From Deltaproteobacteria bacterium (GTDB taxonomy: Bacteria > Desulfobacterota > Binatia > Binatales > Binataceae): 64,000 bases of DNA. The notes under the pieces were generated by a model. That model did no database searches. It saw only the letters and a list, made by a program, of their open reading frames with translations, and had not been told where the DNA came from. Shown one piece after another: positions 24,969 through 33,926 of this stretch. Location: positions 1 to 64,000 of the forward strand of contig JAJYRQ010000012.1 of the NCBI GenBank assembly GCA_021794015.1, in the 5' to 3' direction. Numbering within the stretch: the first letter of the stretch is position 1; every line of letters starts with the position of its first letter. The translations under genes and the position numbers were made by a program.

Positions 24969-26453
24969 TCAAAGCTCGAATTCGGCCGCCTCGAGCAGGC
25001 GCGCAACACGGTAAAGGAAGCGGTTGCCCAGCACGCCGTCGATCACCCGATGGTCGTAGGAAAGGGCAAGGTAGATCATCGGCCGCACCGCGACGGCGTC
25101 AGAACCGTCGGCGCTCACGACCACCGGCCGTTTCTTGATCTCGCCCATGCGCAGAATCCCGGCCTGGGGCTGATTGATGATCGCAAAGCCGAAGAGATTG
25201 CCTTCGCGGCCGGGATTCGAAAGCGTAAAGCTTCCGCCCGACAGCTCGTCGGCGGTGATTCGACGCTCCGCCACGCGCCGGCGCAGCCTTTCAATTGCGC
25301 GCGCCAGTTCGACCACCGACTTGTCGCCCGCCCCCTTGATGACGGGCACCAGCAGCCCGTCCTCGGTGTCGACCGCAATTCCCAGGTTGATCTCCCTGCG
25401 TATTGCCAGCGTCTGGCCGACTATCGAGGCGTTCATGCGCGGGAACTCCTTGAGCGCGCGCACGACCGCGGCCGCCGCCAGCGGCAAAAGCGTCAGCGCA
25501 AAGCCCTCGCGCGCCGCGAAAGCTTCCCGATGCGTCTGGCGCAGCGCCATCGCCCGGCTGAGGTCGGCCTCCGCCAGCGTGCCGACGTGCGGCGCATGCG
25601 TTTTCGAGTAGACCATGTGCTCGGCGATGATCCTGCGCCGGCGCGAGAACGGCTCGACCGTGTCGCCTTCGCGCGGCTGGTAGACCGGCGGCTGAAACGG
25701 GCCCGCGGCTTGCTCCGGCAAGGCCGCGGCAGAGAGCCGCGCCGGGGCCGCGCCGCCAGCGCCAGTCGGGGCGAGGCCGGCCGGCGCCGGTTTGGCCCCC
25801 GCCCTGGCCGCTTCGAGATAGCCGAGCAAATCGCGCTTGGTGACGCGGCCGCCCGCTCCCGTACCCGGCAGGCGGGCGAGGTCGATCCCTTGTTCGGCGG
25901 CTATTTTCCGCACTACAGGCGAATAGCGGCGGGGACCCCGCTCCGGTGCGGGCGCTGGCGCGGGATGCCCCGATCGCGCGGCCAACGCCTGCTCCTGCGC
26001 GGCGGGCGCGCCGGCCCCGGCTGCCTCAGGCGGCTCATTCTCCGTCTGCGAGGCGGCAAGACGCTCGGCCGGAGCAGGGCCCGCGGCCGGGCCCCCACCC
26101 GCCGCCGGCATCGGCGCCGGCTGCGCCGCCGGCGCCAAGCGCTCGGTTTGCCGCGCGGCGGTGGGCTCGCCGCCCGGCCCCGCGGCGTGCTCCGGCGCAG
26201 CGCCCGTTGCCTCGCTCGCCTCGACAATCTCGGCGATCTTGGCGCCCACCGGCACAGTCTTTCCGGGCTCAGCCAGGATGCGGCCTATCACGCCGGCGGC
26301 GGGCGACGGAATCTCGGTGTCAACCTTGTCGGTCGAGACCTCGCACAGCGACTGGTCTTCGCTGACCCGATCGCCGGGCTTGACCAGCCAGCGCACAATG
26401 ATGCCCTCGATCACGCTCTCGCCCATCTGGGGCATCACGACATCGACCGCCAT
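24969..26453 (-). CDS. Dihydrolipoamide acyltransferase (E2) of a 2-oxo acid dehydrogenase complex
   Basis: 494 aa. One N-terminal lipoyl domain with acceptor Lys in STDKVDTEIPSP (about 40-51), a long Ala/Pro-rich linker (about 85-185), the E1/E3-binding domain RYSPVVRKIAAEQGIDLARLPGTGAGGRVTKRDLLGYL and the catalytic domain with SFTLSNPGREGNLFG and YDHRVIDGV near the C-terminus. The start MAVDVVMPQMGES is typical. Follows E1 beta by 11 bases. Specificity (pyruvate, acetoin or branched-chain 2-oxo acids) cannot be told from the sequence. Its lipoyl domain would be another substrate for the lipoate enzymes encoded upstream. Confidence 0.9.
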   Translation of the reverse strand: MAVDVVMPQMGESVIEGIIVRWLVKPGDRVSEDQSLCEVSTDKVDTEIPSPAAGVIGRILAEPGKTVPVGAKIAEIVEASEATGAAPEHAAGPGGEPTAARQTERLAPAAQPAPMPAAGGGPAAGPAPAERLAASQTENEPPEAAGAGAPAAQEQALAARSGHPAPAPAPERGPRRYSPVVRKIAAEQGIDLARLPGTGAGGRVTKRDLLGYLEAARAGAKPAPAGLAPTGAGGAAPARLSAAALPEQAAGPFQPPVYQPREGDTVEPFSRRRRIIAEHMVYSKTHAPHVGTLAEADLSRAMALRQTHREAFAAREGFALTLLPLAAAAVVRALKEFPRMNASIVGQTLAIRREINLGIAVDTEDGLLVPVIKGAGDKSVVELARAIERLRRRVAERRITADELSGGSFTLSNPGREGNLFGFAIINQPQAGILRMGEIKKRPVVVSADGSDAVAVRPMIYLALSYDHRVIDGVLGNRFLYRVARLLEAAEFEL

Positions 26454-26464
26454 CGCTGCATACC

Positions 26465-27445
26465 TCAGCAAGCGGCCAGGCTGCGAATTGCCTGAACGAT
26501 CTTGTCGGTGCCGGGCAGGATATGTTCCTCGAGCGGCGGGCTGAAGGCGTTGTGGGTGTCGAGCGCCGCCACGCGGCGCACCGGCGCGTCCAGGTAGTCA
26601 AACGCGTGCTCGGCGATCAGGGCGGCCACCTCGCCGCCAATCCCGCCGGTCAGCCGGTCCTCGTGGACGACCAGTACCTTGCCGGTAGCGCGCGCCGCGG
26701 CCAGAATCGCCTCCCGGTCCAGCGGCAGCAGCGTGCGCAGATCGATGACCTCGACGGACAGCCCGTCCTGCTGCTCGGCGATCAGGGCGGCGTCGAGCGC
26801 CTGGTGAAGGGTGCCGCCGTAGGTGATGATCGACAGGTCGCCTCCTTCGCGCCGGCGCCGCGCCACGCCGATGGGCACGGTGAAGTCGCCCTCGGGCAGG
26901 TCTTCGCTGACGCTGCGGTAAAACCGCTTGTGCTCGAAGTAGACCACCGGGTTGCCGTCGCGGATGGCGCTCTTAAGCAGGCCCTTGGCGTCGTACGCGG
27001 TTGCCGGAGCGACCACCTTGAGGCCGGGCACCCGGGTAAACCACGCCTCCGGGTTCTGCGAGTGGAAAAGGGCGCCGTGAACGCCCGCGCCGCTGGGCGC
27101 GCGGATCACCAGCGGACAACTGGCATGCCCGCCATGGCGATAGCACAGGGTGGCCGCCATGTTGACGATCTGGTCGAAGGCGCACGAGATGAAGTCGCCA
27201 AACTGCATCTCGACCACCGGCCGCATCCCGAGCACCGCGGCACCGACGGCCGCGCCGACAATCAGGCTTTCCGCGATCGGCGTGTCGATCACGCGGTCCT
27301 CGCCGAAGGCTTCCAGCAGCCCCTCGGTCACCTTGAAAGCGCCGCCCAGCACCGCGACGTCTTCGCCCATGACGAAGACGTTGGGGTCGCGCCGCATCTC
27401 CTCGTGGAGCGCAAGGTTAATGGCCTGCAGATAGGTTGCCTTCAT
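26465..27445 (-). CDS. 2-oxo acid dehydrogenase E1 beta subunit
   Basis: 326 aa, transketolase-like. It has the family start YLQAINLALHEEMRRDPNVFVMGEDVA, then DTPIAESLIVGAAVGAAVLGMRPVVEMQFGDF, PLVIRAPSGAGVHGALFHSQNPEAWF, VVAPATAYDAKGLLKSAIRDGNPVVYFEHKRFY and a C-terminal SVEVIDLRTLLPLDREAIL. It resembles AcoB/PdhB/BkdB. Located between the E1 alpha and E2 genes. Confidence 0.92.
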   Translation of the reverse strand: MKATYLQAINLALHEEMRRDPNVFVMGEDVAVLGGAFKVTEGLLEAFGEDRVIDTPIAESLIVGAAVGAAVLGMRPVVEMQFGDFISCAFDQIVNMAATLCYRHGGHASCPLVIRAPSGAGVHGALFHSQNPEAWFTRVPGLKVVAPATAYDAKGLLKSAIRDGNPVVYFEHKRFYRSVSEDLPEGDFTVPIGVARRRREGGDLSIITYGGTLHQALDAALIAEQQDGLSVEVIDLRTLLPLDREAILAAARATGKVLVVHEDRLTGGIGGEVAALIAEHAFDYLDAPVRRVAALDTHNAFSPPLEEHILPGTDKIVQAIRSLAAC

Positions 27446-27522
27446 GATTTATCCGCCTGGCCGGAGGACGGTGCCTGTCAATGCGGCTGCCGGCGCATCC
27501 GGCCGGCCGCCCGGATGCCGGC

Positions 27523-28518
27523 TCACGGGGCGTAAAGTCCCTCCAGCGCCTCCTGGGGCGCCGGTAGCGGGCTTTGCTCGGCGAACTCGACGGCGGCCTG
27601 GATGGCGGCGCGCACCCGCGCATCCACCTCTTCCCGCAAGCGCTTAAGGTCGTGTCCCTTTCTTTCCAGGTAGCGCTCGAACTGGGGTATAGGGTCGCGG
27701 CTTTCCCATTCGAGCAGTTCCTCCTTGGTTCGGTAAAGGGCGGGGTCATGCTCGCTGTGTCCGTGGTAGCGGTAGGTCTTGCATTCCAGCAGCGCCGGTC
27801 CGCCCCCCTGGCGAGCGCGGCCAATCAGCCGCTCGCTCAGTTCGAGCACCGACAGGAGGTCGTTGCCGGGGCAGACGTAGCCCTGAAAGCCGTAGGCCTG
27901 GGCGCGTTGGGCGACGTCTTCGATCGCCATCTGCTTTTCGATCGGCGTCGAGAAGGCGTAGCGGTTGTTTTCGCAGACGAACAGGACCGGCAGCTTGCGC
28001 ACCCCGGCAAAATTCATCGCCTCGTGAACGTCGCCGCGCGATGAGGTGCCCTCGCCGAAAAACGCGACGGCCACCTGCTTTTCGCGCTTGAGCTGAAACT
28101 TGAGCGCCGCGCCGACCGCCACCGGCAGCGAGGCGCCCAGCATCGAAGTGGCGCCGAACACGCCCCGCGAAAGGTCGCCCGCGTGAAGGAACGAATCCTT
28201 GCCGCGCGACAGGCCGCCCACCCTGCCCATAAGCTGGGCCATCAGGACGCCCGGATCGACCCCGCGCGCCAGGAAAACGCCCAGGTCGCGGTGCAGCGGC
28301 GCCACGAAATCGCCCTCCACCAGCGGCGCACACACGCCCGTGACGATCGCCTCCTGTCCGGCGCCGGAGTAGACCCCGCCGAGAATCTTGTTCTGCCGAT
28401 GCAGGCGCGAGACCCGCTCCTCGAAGCTGCGGATAAGTTTCATCGCGTAGTAGAGCTGGAGGTCGCGTTCGGTGCGCGCGGCCTCCTGCGTGGCCTCTGT
28501 CAAGACTGCCTCTGGCAT
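27523..28518 (-). CDS. 2-oxo acid dehydrogenase E1 alpha subunit
   Basis: 331 aa. Thiamine diphosphate motif begins GEGTSSRGDVHEAMNFAG and ends with NNRYAFSTP. Other family marks are GAGQEAIVTGV, HRDLGVFLARG, DSFLHAGDLSRGVFGATSMLGASLPVAVGAALK, and YRYHGHSEHDPALYRTKEE containing the regulatory/phosphorylation loop region. It is nearer to AcoA/PdhA of heterodimeric E1 enzymes. It is first in the minus-strand operon E1alpha-E1beta-E2-adh; no E3 gene is present here. Confidence 0.92.
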   Translation of the reverse strand: MPEAVLTEATQEAARTERDLQLYYAMKLIRSFEERVSRLHRQNKILGGVYSGAGQEAIVTGVCAPLVEGDFVAPLHRDLGVFLARGVDPGVLMAQLMGRVGGLSRGKDSFLHAGDLSRGVFGATSMLGASLPVAVGAALKFQLKREKQVAVAFFGEGTSSRGDVHEAMNFAGVRKLPVLFVCENNRYAFSTPIEKQMAIEDVAQRAQAYGFQGYVCPGNDLLSVLELSERLIGRARQGGGPALLECKTYRYHGHSEHDPALYRTKEELLEWESRDPIPQFERYLERKGHDLKRLREEVDARVRAAIQAAVEFAEQSPLPAPQEALEGLYAP

Positions 28519-28577
28519 GGTCGCCGTGCTCCTGGCCGGCCGCCGTTGAGCGCCCGGCGCTCAAGCAGCATCTGATA

Positions 28578-28586
28578 ATTATAGCA
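28578..28586 (-). promoter_or_regulatory. Extended -10 promoter of the 2-oxo acid dehydrogenase operon
   Basis: On the minus strand TGC followed by a perfect TATAAT (28583-28578) lies about 60 bases upstream of the E1 alpha start. The -35 position is poor, which is usual for extended -10 promoters. Confidence 0.45.
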
Positions 28587-28706
28587 TCGGCTAAGCGATG
28601 CGGCAGGCGGCTGCACCCGCAGCGCTACAAAACCGCCGCGCGCCGGCCGGCCGGGGCGACCTCGCGTTGCACCGGGCGGCCGGAGTAGCCTATAAAAAGG
28701 TGCGAG

Positions 28707-29891
28707 ATGGAGACGCAAACCTGCGTTTCGGAGCAGGCTGACGCCAAAGCGGCGCGCGCCGCCATCGCGCGCGCGTGGCGCGGCGAGCCGCTGGGAAGCG
28801 CCGACGCGGTCGCGCTCATCTCCTGCCCCGAGCAGGAGCTGAGCCGCCTGCTTAAGGCCGCCTCCCGGCTTCGCGACCGCGGCAAAGGGCGCCTGCTCAC
28901 CTATTCGCCCAAGGTCTTCCTGCCGGTTACCAATCTCTGCCGCGACCGCTGCACCTACTGCACCTTTCGCAAGGAGCCGGACGACCCCGAAGCCTGGACC
29001 ATGACCCGCGAGGAAATTGCCGACTGGTCGCGGCGCGGGCGCGAACTGGGCTGCCGGGAAGCCCTGGTCTGCCTCGGGGACAAACCCGAACGCGCTTACC
29101 CGCGCTACCGGCAAACCCTGGCCGAACTGGGAGTTGCCAGCACGATTGCCTATGTCCGCGAGGCCTGCGCGATCGCGCTTGAGGCCGGGCTTTTACCGCA
29201 CACCAACGCCGGCCTGATGAGCCGGGCCGAGCTTGAGCTTTTGCGCCCGGTCAACGCCAGCATGGGCCTCATGCTCGAGAACATCTCGCCTCGGCTTCGC
29301 GGCCGCGGCCAGCCGCATCAATGGGCCCCCGACAAAACGCCCGCCCTTAGGGTGCAGACGATCGAGTGGGCCGGGCAACTTAGCGTCCCGTTTACCACCG
29401 GTATCCTGGTCGGCATCGGAGAAACCCTCGCCGAGCGGGCGGAAAGCCTATTGGCGATCCGCGATCTCCACGCCCGCCACGGCCACATCCAGGAGGTGAT
29501 CATCCAAAATTTCCGGGCCAAGTCGGAGATCGCGATGGCCCAGGCGCTCGAGCCGCAACCGCTTGAGATGGCGCGGGCGATCGCGACTGCGCGGCTCTTG
29601 CTGGGACCGGCGATGAACATCCAGGCGCCGCCCAACCTTTCTCCGGACCACCTCGAGCTGTTCCTGGCCGCCGGCGTCAATGATTGGGGCGGCATTTCTC
29701 CGCTAACCTCCGATTTCGTCAACCCGGAGGCGCCCTGGCCGCACCTGGCAGAATTGCGCGCGCGCTGCGCGCGGGCCGGTTTCGAGCTTAGGCCGCGCCT
29801 TCCTGTCTATCCCGAGTACATCGACCCAGCATGGATCGACCCCGGCCTGACCGATCGTGTGCGTCGGGCCGCGGCCGAGTTGAGGAGTTGA
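28707..29891 (+). CDS. cofG: FO synthase subunit 1 (7,8-didemethyl-8-hydroxy-5-deazariboflavin synthase, CofG)
   Basis: 394 aa radical SAM enzyme that, with CofH, makes the deazaflavin chromophore of F420 from the ribityl-aminouracil precursor and tyrosine. Cluster motif CRDRCTYC (Cys78, 82, 85) preceded by FLPVTNL; typical CofG blocks are YVREACAIALEAGLLPHTNAG, MGLMLENISPRL, PFTTGILVGIGET, EVIIQNFRAK and QAPPNLSPDH, then GINDWGG-like VNDWGGISPLT. The N-terminal ~60 residues form a helical extension. A TATAAA-like stretch at 28690-28695 is close upstream. cofH follows with 5 bases between. Confidence 0.95.
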   Translation: METQTCVSEQADAKAARAAIARAWRGEPLGSADAVALISCPEQELSRLLKAASRLRDRGKGRLLTYSPKVFLPVTNLCRDRCTYCTFRKEPDDPEAWTMTREEIADWSRRGRELGCREALVCLGDKPERAYPRYRQTLAELGVASTIAYVREACAIALEAGLLPHTNAGLMSRAELELLRPVNASMGLMLENISPRLRGRGQPHQWAPDKTPALRVQTIEWAGQLSVPFTTGILVGIGETLAERAESLLAIRDLHARHGHIQEVIIQNFRAKSEIAMAQALEPQPLEMARAIATARLLLGPAMNIQAPPNLSPDHLELFLAAGVNDWGGISPLTSDFVNPEAPWPHLAELRARCARAGFELRPRLPVYPEYIDPAWIDPGLTDRVRRAAAELRS

Positions 29892-29896
29892 AAACC

Positions 29897-31126
29897 GTGG
29901 AACTGCAAGCGCTTGACCAATACGTGGAGGAAATCGAGGCGGCTTCGCCGGGCCGCCTGCTTGACCGGGCGCGGCCCGAGGTGCGTGTCGCGCTCATCGG
30001 CGTGCTCGATTCGCACCGCGAGTTGACGCCCGAGCAGGGGCTGCTGCTTTACCAGGCCGAGGGCGACGACTTGCGCGCGCTCATCAAGTGCGCCGACCTG
30101 GCGCGCGCCGCGGATTGCGGCGACGAGGTGACTTACGTCGTCAACCGCAACCTCAACTTCACCAACGTCTGTTTCGTCGGATGCCGGTTCTGCGGCTTCA
30201 AGCGCCAGCGCTGGGAGGCGGAGGCCTACGACCACTCCGACCGGGTGCTGCTGGAAAAGGTGGCCGAGGCGCGCCGGCGCGGTGCTACCGAGGTCTGCAT
30301 GCAGGGCGGGATCAATCCCCAGATGGGCCCGCTGCGCTACCGGGAACTGCTCGAGCTCATCAAAGGCGCCTTCCCGGAAGTACACGTCCACGCCTTCTCG
30401 CCAATGGAGGTGATGTACGGCGCGCGCCGGGCGCGCATGGCTTACCGGCCCTACCTGTCGATGCTGCGCGAGGCGGGCCTGGGTTCGGTGCCGGGCACGG
30501 CCGCCGAAATCCTGGACGACGAAGTGCGCGAAACCTTAAGCCACAAGAAAGTCGATGTGGCCAACTGGGTCGAGATCATCACCACCGCTCACGCCGTGGG
30601 ACTGCCCAGCACCGCCACCGTAATGTACGGCCACCTCGAACAGCCGCGCCACATCGTCAACCATCTGACGCTGATGCGCGACATTCAGAAGCAGACCGGC
30701 GGGTTCACCGAGTTCGTGCCGCTGCGCTTCGTTCACCATAACACGCAGCTTTTCAAGCTGGGCCTGGTCAAGGAACCGCCGCCGCGGGGGCTCTTTGACT
30801 TTCGTCTCTACGCCTTCTCCCGCCTCTACCTGAGAGGCTCGATCAACAACCTGCAGACCTCCTGGGTAAAACTGGGCGTTGACCTGGCGGCCCTGACGCT
30901 TAAGACCGGATGCAACGATTTCTCCGGCACGCTCATGGAGGAAAGCATCACCGCCCAGGCGGGCGGCCAGGAAGGCGAATTCGTGCCGGTTGATCTGATC
31001 GAGGAAAAGGCGCGCGCGATGGGGCGGGTCGCAGTCGAGCGCACCACGCTCTACCGCAAGCTTTACGACCAACGGGCGCCCAACGGCGCCCGCCCGCTGG
31101 CGCCGGCAGCGCCGCCGCCGGCTTAG
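29897..31126 (+). CDS. cofH: FO synthase subunit 2 (CofH)
   Basis: 409 aa. Radical SAM motif CFVGCRFC (Cys92, 96, 99) after VVNRNLNFTNV; CofH marks include TEVCMQGGINPQMG, VHVHAFSPMEVMYGAR, LGSVPGTAAEILDDEVR and GFTEFVPLRFVHHNTQL. The GTG at 29897 is favoured over an ATG 22 codons upstream because GAGGAG sits 9 bases before it and the upstream part overlaps cofG. CofH couples tyrosine-derived iminoacetate/hydroxybenzyl chemistry to the aminouracil. Other F420 genes (cofC, cofD, cofE) are not in the window. Confidence 0.95.
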   Translation: MELQALDQYVEEIEAASPGRLLDRARPEVRVALIGVLDSHRELTPEQGLLLYQAEGDDLRALIKCADLARAADCGDEVTYVVNRNLNFTNVCFVGCRFCGFKRQRWEAEAYDHSDRVLLEKVAEARRRGATEVCMQGGINPQMGPLRYRELLELIKGAFPEVHVHAFSPMEVMYGARRARMAYRPYLSMLREAGLGSVPGTAAEILDDEVRETLSHKKVDVANWVEIITTAHAVGLPSTATVMYGHLEQPRHIVNHLTLMRDIQKQTGGFTEFVPLRFVHHNTQLFKLGLVKEPPPRGLFDFRLYAFSRLYLRGSINNLQTSWVKLGVDLAALTLKTGCNDFSGTLMEESITAQAGGQEGEFVPVDLIEEKARAMGRVAVERTTLYRKLYDQRAPNGARPLAPAAPPPA

Positions 31127-31136
31127 GCCGCCGCCC

Positions 31137-31295
31137 TAGCAGGATGTTGAAAAAGTCCTTTCAACATCCTGCTCCCTCACTCTTATCTCTCCCATAGGGA
31201 GAGAAGGTGTAGGAAAGAAGCCATCTTTTACGCAGGGTGTTGAGAATGGAACCACGCCTGATAGCGAGCTTGAGGGGTTTCTCAATACCCTGCTA
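31137..31295. mobile_element. MITE-like element with TA target duplication
   Basis: A 155-base element (31139-31293) is flanked by TA on both sides (31137-31138, 31294-31295). Its ends are inverted: GCAGGATGTTGAAAAAG at the left and, on the other strand, GCAGGGTATTGAGAAAC at the right. Each end is also duplicated internally in inverse orientation, giving two fold-back hairpins: 31138-31152 with 31159-31173 (15 perfect pairs, 6-base loop) and 31232-31246 with 31279-31293 (one mismatch). A further palindrome TCTCTCCCATAGGGAGAGA lies in the middle. No coding sequence. It separates convergent cofH and the MBL gene, so it may also work as a bidirectional terminator. Confidence 0.65.
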
Positions 31296-32291
31296 GGCGG
31301 CCCGCCAGAGCACCCGCCCGGCTTGCTCGGTCCGGTGGGCCCGGCCGCGCCCGCGCGCATGCTCGAGGTGAGCCAGCGTCTCGAAGGTTGCCGCCATCAG
31401 GTGAAAGAGCGGCCGGGGCTCCTCGCCAAAGACCTGGGTTGCGACTTCGTAGGCCGTGCGCGCGTTGTGCTCGACGGCCGCCAGCACTTTCGCCTCGCGC
31501 TGCTCATGGTGCTCGATTATCTCGGCCGCGCGGCGCCGGTGGTCGTAGTAGACCGGTCCGTGACCGGGCAAGACCACCTCCACCGCGTAGCTCTGCACCT
31601 TGCGCTGCGAGGCGAGAAAGTCGCCCAGCGGGTCGGCCGGTCCCCCTGGAAAGAAGCCAACGTGGGGCGTGATCTGCGGCAGCAAATGATCGCCCGCGAA
31701 CATCACCCTTTCCCGCGCCAGGTAAATCACGCTGTGGCCCGGAGCGTGGCCCGGCGTCCAGACCACTTGAAACCGCCTGCTCCCGAACCGCAGCTCGTCG
31801 CCGTCGCGCAAAAGCCGGTCCGGTCGCGCCACCGGACGGTAGAGATCGCTGCCGACCCAGGGAGGACGCGCCTTTTGCGGCGCCCCAGGGTCGAGCGGGA
31901 ACCCGTGCGCCTCGAAAAAGGCAATCGCCTCGGGACGTACCGCGCCCTGCCCCATCGTTAGAAAGCGGCCGACCCACTCAACTTCGAGCGCGTGCAAATA
32001 GGTGAGCGCGCCGCTACGCTCCTTAAGCGCCGCCGACGCCCCAAAATGGTCAACGTGATGGTGCGTGCCAATGATAGCGGCGATCCGTTCGGCCCCCGCA
32101 CCCAGCTCGGCCAAGGCACCTTCCAGGGTCTCGAGGCTGTCGGCCGAATTCGCGCCCGTGTCAATCAGCACCCACTGCCCGCTGCAGTCGACCAGGTAGA
32201 CGTTGACCGTGGTCGGCCGAAACGGAAGCGGCAGCCCGACTTTGTAGATGCCCGAAGCGACTTCCTCAAGCTTTGGCCGCAACTGATTCAC
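31293..32291 (-). CDS. MBL-fold metallo-hydrolase
   Basis: 332 aa from a GTG at 32291. Metal-binding motif THHHVDHFG, then WTPGHAPGHS, MFAGDHLL and VLPGHGPVYYDHR give the full set of zinc or iron ligands of the metallo-beta-lactamase/glyoxalase II superfamily. The C-terminal helical part (HHEQREAKVLAAVEHNARTAYEVATQVFGEEP) resembles the LACTB2-like group. An upstream extension to 32435 exists in frame but is Arg/Pro-rich and unlikely. The stop codon coincides with the TA duplication of the MITE. Substrate unknown. Confidence 0.85.
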   Translation of the reverse strand: MNQLRPKLEEVASGIYKVGLPLPFRPTTVNVYLVDCSGQWVLIDTGANSADSLETLEGALAELGAGAERIAAIIGTHHHVDHFGASAALKERSGALTYLHALEVEWVGRFLTMGQGAVRPEAIAFFEAHGFPLDPGAPQKARPPWVGSDLYRPVARPDRLLRDGDELRFGSRRFQVVWTPGHAPGHSVIYLARERVMFAGDHLLPQITPHVGFFPGGPADPLGDFLASQRKVQSYAVEVVLPGHGPVYYDHRRRAAEIIEHHEQREAKVLAAVEHNARTAYEVATQVFGEEPRPLFHLMAATFETLAHLEHARGRGRAHRTEQAGRVLWRAA

Positions 32292-32613
32292 GACTGGCCC
32301 ATCGTTATGCCATGGGGGCCCTCGGCCCCGCTCCGGCCTGCCCGTGCGCCGCACCGCAAGAAAGGCAGCCTCGGCAGTGTAATGACGCTGCTCGGGCGAG
32401 CTGAGCCGCCGAGAGTAAGAGGCCCTACCCGGCAACCCAGCTACCTTTCATCGTACAGACCCGGCCGCGCTCAAGCGAGCCAGACCGGCGGTTTTCCCTT
32501 CGGCTGCTCGAAGGCCGGCGCCTTTCCACCGGACAGGCCAACCGGCAAGGTTGCATCATCCTTGGATGCCCTGGGGCGATGCTTCGAGTCCCAGGGCAAG
32601 GATGCGCAACCGA
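32292..32613. other. Intergenic region, no gene recognised
   Basis: About 320 bases between the MBL hydrolase and a small membrane protein, both on the minus strand. It contains no motif I recognise; the in-frame upstream extension of the MBL gene occupies part of it. Confidence 0.4.
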
Positions 32614-33015
32614 CTAGCGGTTAGGCCGGCGCCGGCTGGACCGCGCCGGGCCAGGCCGCGTCGCGCCGAGGCGCACAGGCGGACGCGGCGCAAGCCTTGC
32701 GCGCTCAGGCGCGCTCGAAGCCGGCGCCGGGCTCTGCGATGGCTCATCGTGCAGGAGAGCCAGGAAAACCAGGTTGGCAAGCAGGACCTTGGTCAAACCG
32801 ATCACTGAGACGAGCGCCACAATCAGCACCAGCGGCTGGTAAAACTGAGCCTCAAACTTCGATAGAAACGCGAGACTCCCAACTCCGACGGCGATCACAA
32901 AGCCGATAGCGACCGAAGAGCCGACGAGCATCCGCCGCCACGAGCGCCCCGAGAAGTCTACCGCCTTGGCCGAGCGCCGCGCCCGGTCAGCCGCGATCGA
33001 AACGACTGTCGCCAT
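32614..33015 (-). CDS. Small membrane protein of unknown function
   Basis: 133 aa. Two predicted transmembrane segments, GSSVAIGFVIAVGVGSLAFL (about 30-50) and YQPLVLIVALVSVIGLTKVLLANLVFLALL (about 58-88), follow a basic N-terminus; the C-terminus is rich in Pro, Ala and Arg and probably cytoplasmic. The ATG at 33015 was preferred over 33039. I do not recognise a family. It is isolated between the MBL gene and a long gap. Confidence 0.5.
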   Translation of the reverse strand: MATVVSIAADRARRSAKAVDFSGRSWRRMLVGSSVAIGFVIAVGVGSLAFLSKFEAQFYQPLVLIVALVSVIGLTKVLLANLVFLALLHDEPSQSPAPASSAPERARLAPRPPVRLGATRPGPARSSRRRPNR

Positions 33016-33926
33016 ACGCGCCCCAACCCCAAGAGGCAAGCATGCAAACGGAAGCTACTATCTTGCACCGCAAGCACCCGCTCCCGCAAGGAGACGCCGG
33101 CTGCCCGCGACCTGCCGGGGGCGACGACAGCCGCCGGCCGCTGGCGAGACGCCGCTTTCGTCCGGCCACTCTTGCCACAAACCCGCCGCCCTGTGGGGCG
33201 CTGGCGCTACCGGCACCTCGCCCCACGGCTTGCCCTGCGGGGCACGCCGCAGCCAAGGGGGAAAGCCAAGTGCAGCCCCCGTTGCGCTCATCGCCGGCCC
33301 TCCTTGCGGGACAGTCTGACAATCGGCTAGCGTGCTGGTAAAGGTGTCGCAGCCATAGATAAGAACGGACCACTTGGCGTTTCGGTTCGAGCGATGTCCG
33401 GCGGGGCAAGGATTGCGGGCCTCTCGGCCAAGGCGGCGATCTCGCTAACGGTCGTACTCGCCCTTGTGCTGGCTGCAAAGCCGGGCCATTACACCAGTTC
33501 CAAGCAAGTGAGCATTGCTTCGCGCCCTGCCGGCAACCGGGTCACGCTCGGCTTGGGCCAAGGCGGCGAGCGCGAGAGCCGCGAAAAAGAAGCGCTCCAA
33601 AGAATTCCTTCGTCCAAGCCTCCTTTCCTACAGGGATCGGCGGTGGCGGCCTTAAGCGGCTCGCTCGTTGAGCCGCGCCGTAGGATTCCCCCGCCACGGT
33701 GGGCGACGCACCAGGCGCTGGCGCGCCTAAGGCGCCGCGCGCCGCAGGCAAACGACACCGAGCCGCTCCTCTCCTAAGCCGCCTAAGCGCGCACGGCACG
33801 CGGCCGGCATCGCTGTCCCGGCCCGCCTGCCGCACACCCATGTTGCATCGAACAACAGTGGCGCGAGAACGAACTATGGCAGCCCGGGTCGAGACCGCGG
33901 CCAGCAAAACGCGGCTGGAGTGAAGC
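33016..33926. other. Long gap before the RND gene; one doubtful ORF
   Basis: 910 bases without a recognised gene. A plus-strand frame at 33394-33777 begins with a signal-like stretch (KAAISLTVVLALVLAAKPG) but continues as low-complexity Arg/Pro-rich sequence with no ribosome site, so I do not annotate it as a gene. It might be the broken remains of a periplasmic adaptor expected upstream of an RND pump, but I see no adaptor motif. Confidence 0.4.

Noticed and set aside
24783..26495. 570-codon plus-strand frame opposite the E2 gene
   Set aside because: Arg/Gly-rich shadow of the acyltransferase.
33394..33777. 127-codon plus-strand frame with a signal-like start
   Set aside because: No ribosome site, low-complexity remainder and no family resemblance; described under the gap instead.
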